Source of the DNA: Roseateles sp.
Lineage (GTDB): Bacteria; Pseudomonadota; Gammaproteobacteria; Burkholderiales; Burkholderiaceae_C
Reading direction: 5' to 3'
Assembly: GCA_018780415.1 (NCBI GenBank)
Contig: JADMJQ010000179.1
Span: 1 to 47,913 of the forward strand
DNA: 47,913 bases
A model generated the notes under the pieces. That model was not told where the DNA came from. It was given only the letters and a program-made list of their open reading frames with translations, and made no database searches. Positions within the stretch are counted from its first letter, which is position 1. The number at the start of each line of letters is the position of its first letter. Of this stretch, positions 47,186 to 47,913 are shown piece by piece. Position numbers and translations under genes: made by a program.

Positions 47186-47913
47186 AGTTACTGACTTTGA
47201 TTTTGAGCGGCTTGCTGGCGCTGCCGGCGCAGGCCAAGGAGCCCGAGCCCGAGCCCAAGCCGACGGCCAAGGTCTTGCGCTACGCCTTCCGCGTCGCCGA
47301 GACCAGCTTTGATCCCTCGCAGCTGACCGACATCTATTCGCGCACGGTCACCGCCGCCATCTTCGAGGCGCTGTACCGCTATGACCATCTGGCAAGGCCG
47401 GTGCAGATCAAGCCCTTGGTGGCCGCGGCCATGCCGGAGATGTCGGCAGATTTCCGCAGCTTCACCGTCAAGATTCAGCCCGGCATCTACTTTGCCGATG
47501 ACGAAGCCTTCAAAGGCAAGCCGCGTGAGCTGACTGCGGCCGACTTTGTCTATATGTACAAGCGCTTTGCCGACCCCGCCTTGAAAAGCCCCGGCTGGAG
47601 TTCGATGGAAGAGGCCGATTTGTTGGGCCTGGCGGCCTTGCGCAAGCAGGCGCTGGACAGCAAGCAGCCCTTCAACTATGAGAAAGAAATTGAGGGCCTG
47701 CGGGCCTTGGACCGCTACACTATCCAGTTCAAGACGGCCAAATCGCGGCCACGCCTGATCGAAACCATTTTGACCGGCAGCGATCTCTATGGCGCGCTGG
47801 CGCGCGAGGTGGTCGAGCATTACGGCGACAAGATCGGCGAGCACCCGGTCGGCACCGGGCCGTTCAAACTGGCGGAATGGCGTCGCAGCTCGCGCATCGT
47901 GTTGGAGAAGAAT
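47182..47913 (+). CDS. Family-5 extracellular substrate-binding protein, paralogue 4, cut by window edge
   Basis: Own translation from ATG 47182: MKLLTLILSGLLALPAQAKEPEPEPKPTAKVLRYAFRVAETSFDPSQLTDIYSRTVTAAIFEALYRYDHLARP...; ATGA overlap with paralogue 3; absent from the ORF track. Confidence 0.9.
   Translation, partial: MKLLTLILSGLLALPAQAKEPEPEPKPTAKVLRYAFRVAETSFDPSQLTDIYSRTVTAAIFEALYRYDHLARPVQIKPLVAAAMPEMSADFRSFTVKIQPGIYFADDEAFKGKPRELTAADFVYMYKRFADPALKSPGWSSMEEADLLGLAALRKQALDSKQPFNYEKEIEGLRALDRYTIQFKTAKSRPRLIETILTGSDLYGALAREVVEHYGDKIGEHPVGTGPFKLAEWRRSSRIVLEKN

Overview
High-GC betaproteobacterial (probably Burkholderiales) chromosomal window. It starts with the 5' part of recA (minus strand). 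Most of the rest is a large starch/maltodextrin/glycogen locus: a minus-strand glgP-glgB-glgX-malQ cassette; a divergent plus-strand malK-malE-malF-malG operon running on into a secreted GH13, an aldo/keto reductase, a second secreted GH13 and an alpha/beta-hydrolase esterase; a histidine phosphatase; a TonB-dependent receptor; a stand-alone glucokinase divergent from a glucokinase-HexR(RpiR) fusion; a MATE exporter; a MalT-like LuxR regulator that appears to lack the ATPase module; a periplasmic binding protein; malZ; a PEP-CTERM protein; and pulA. The right end is a Yej/Opp-type ABC transporter (fused ATPase plus two permeases) divergent from a tandem array of at least four paralogous family-5 substrate-binding proteins, the last cut by the window edge. 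Most notable non-coding signals: a perfect HexR-like palindrome (TGTAGT-TTC-ACTACA) in the glgP/malK divergent promoter, with degenerate copies or half-sites near the TonB receptor, glk, glk-hexR and pulA; two long perfect inverted repeats upstream of the TonB receptor; a three-hairpin leader ending in a terminator-like stem directly before the second substrate-binding protein gene; and a ~125-bp inverted repeat inside the ABC transporter operon. All calls come from reading the sequence and supplied translations; no database search was run.
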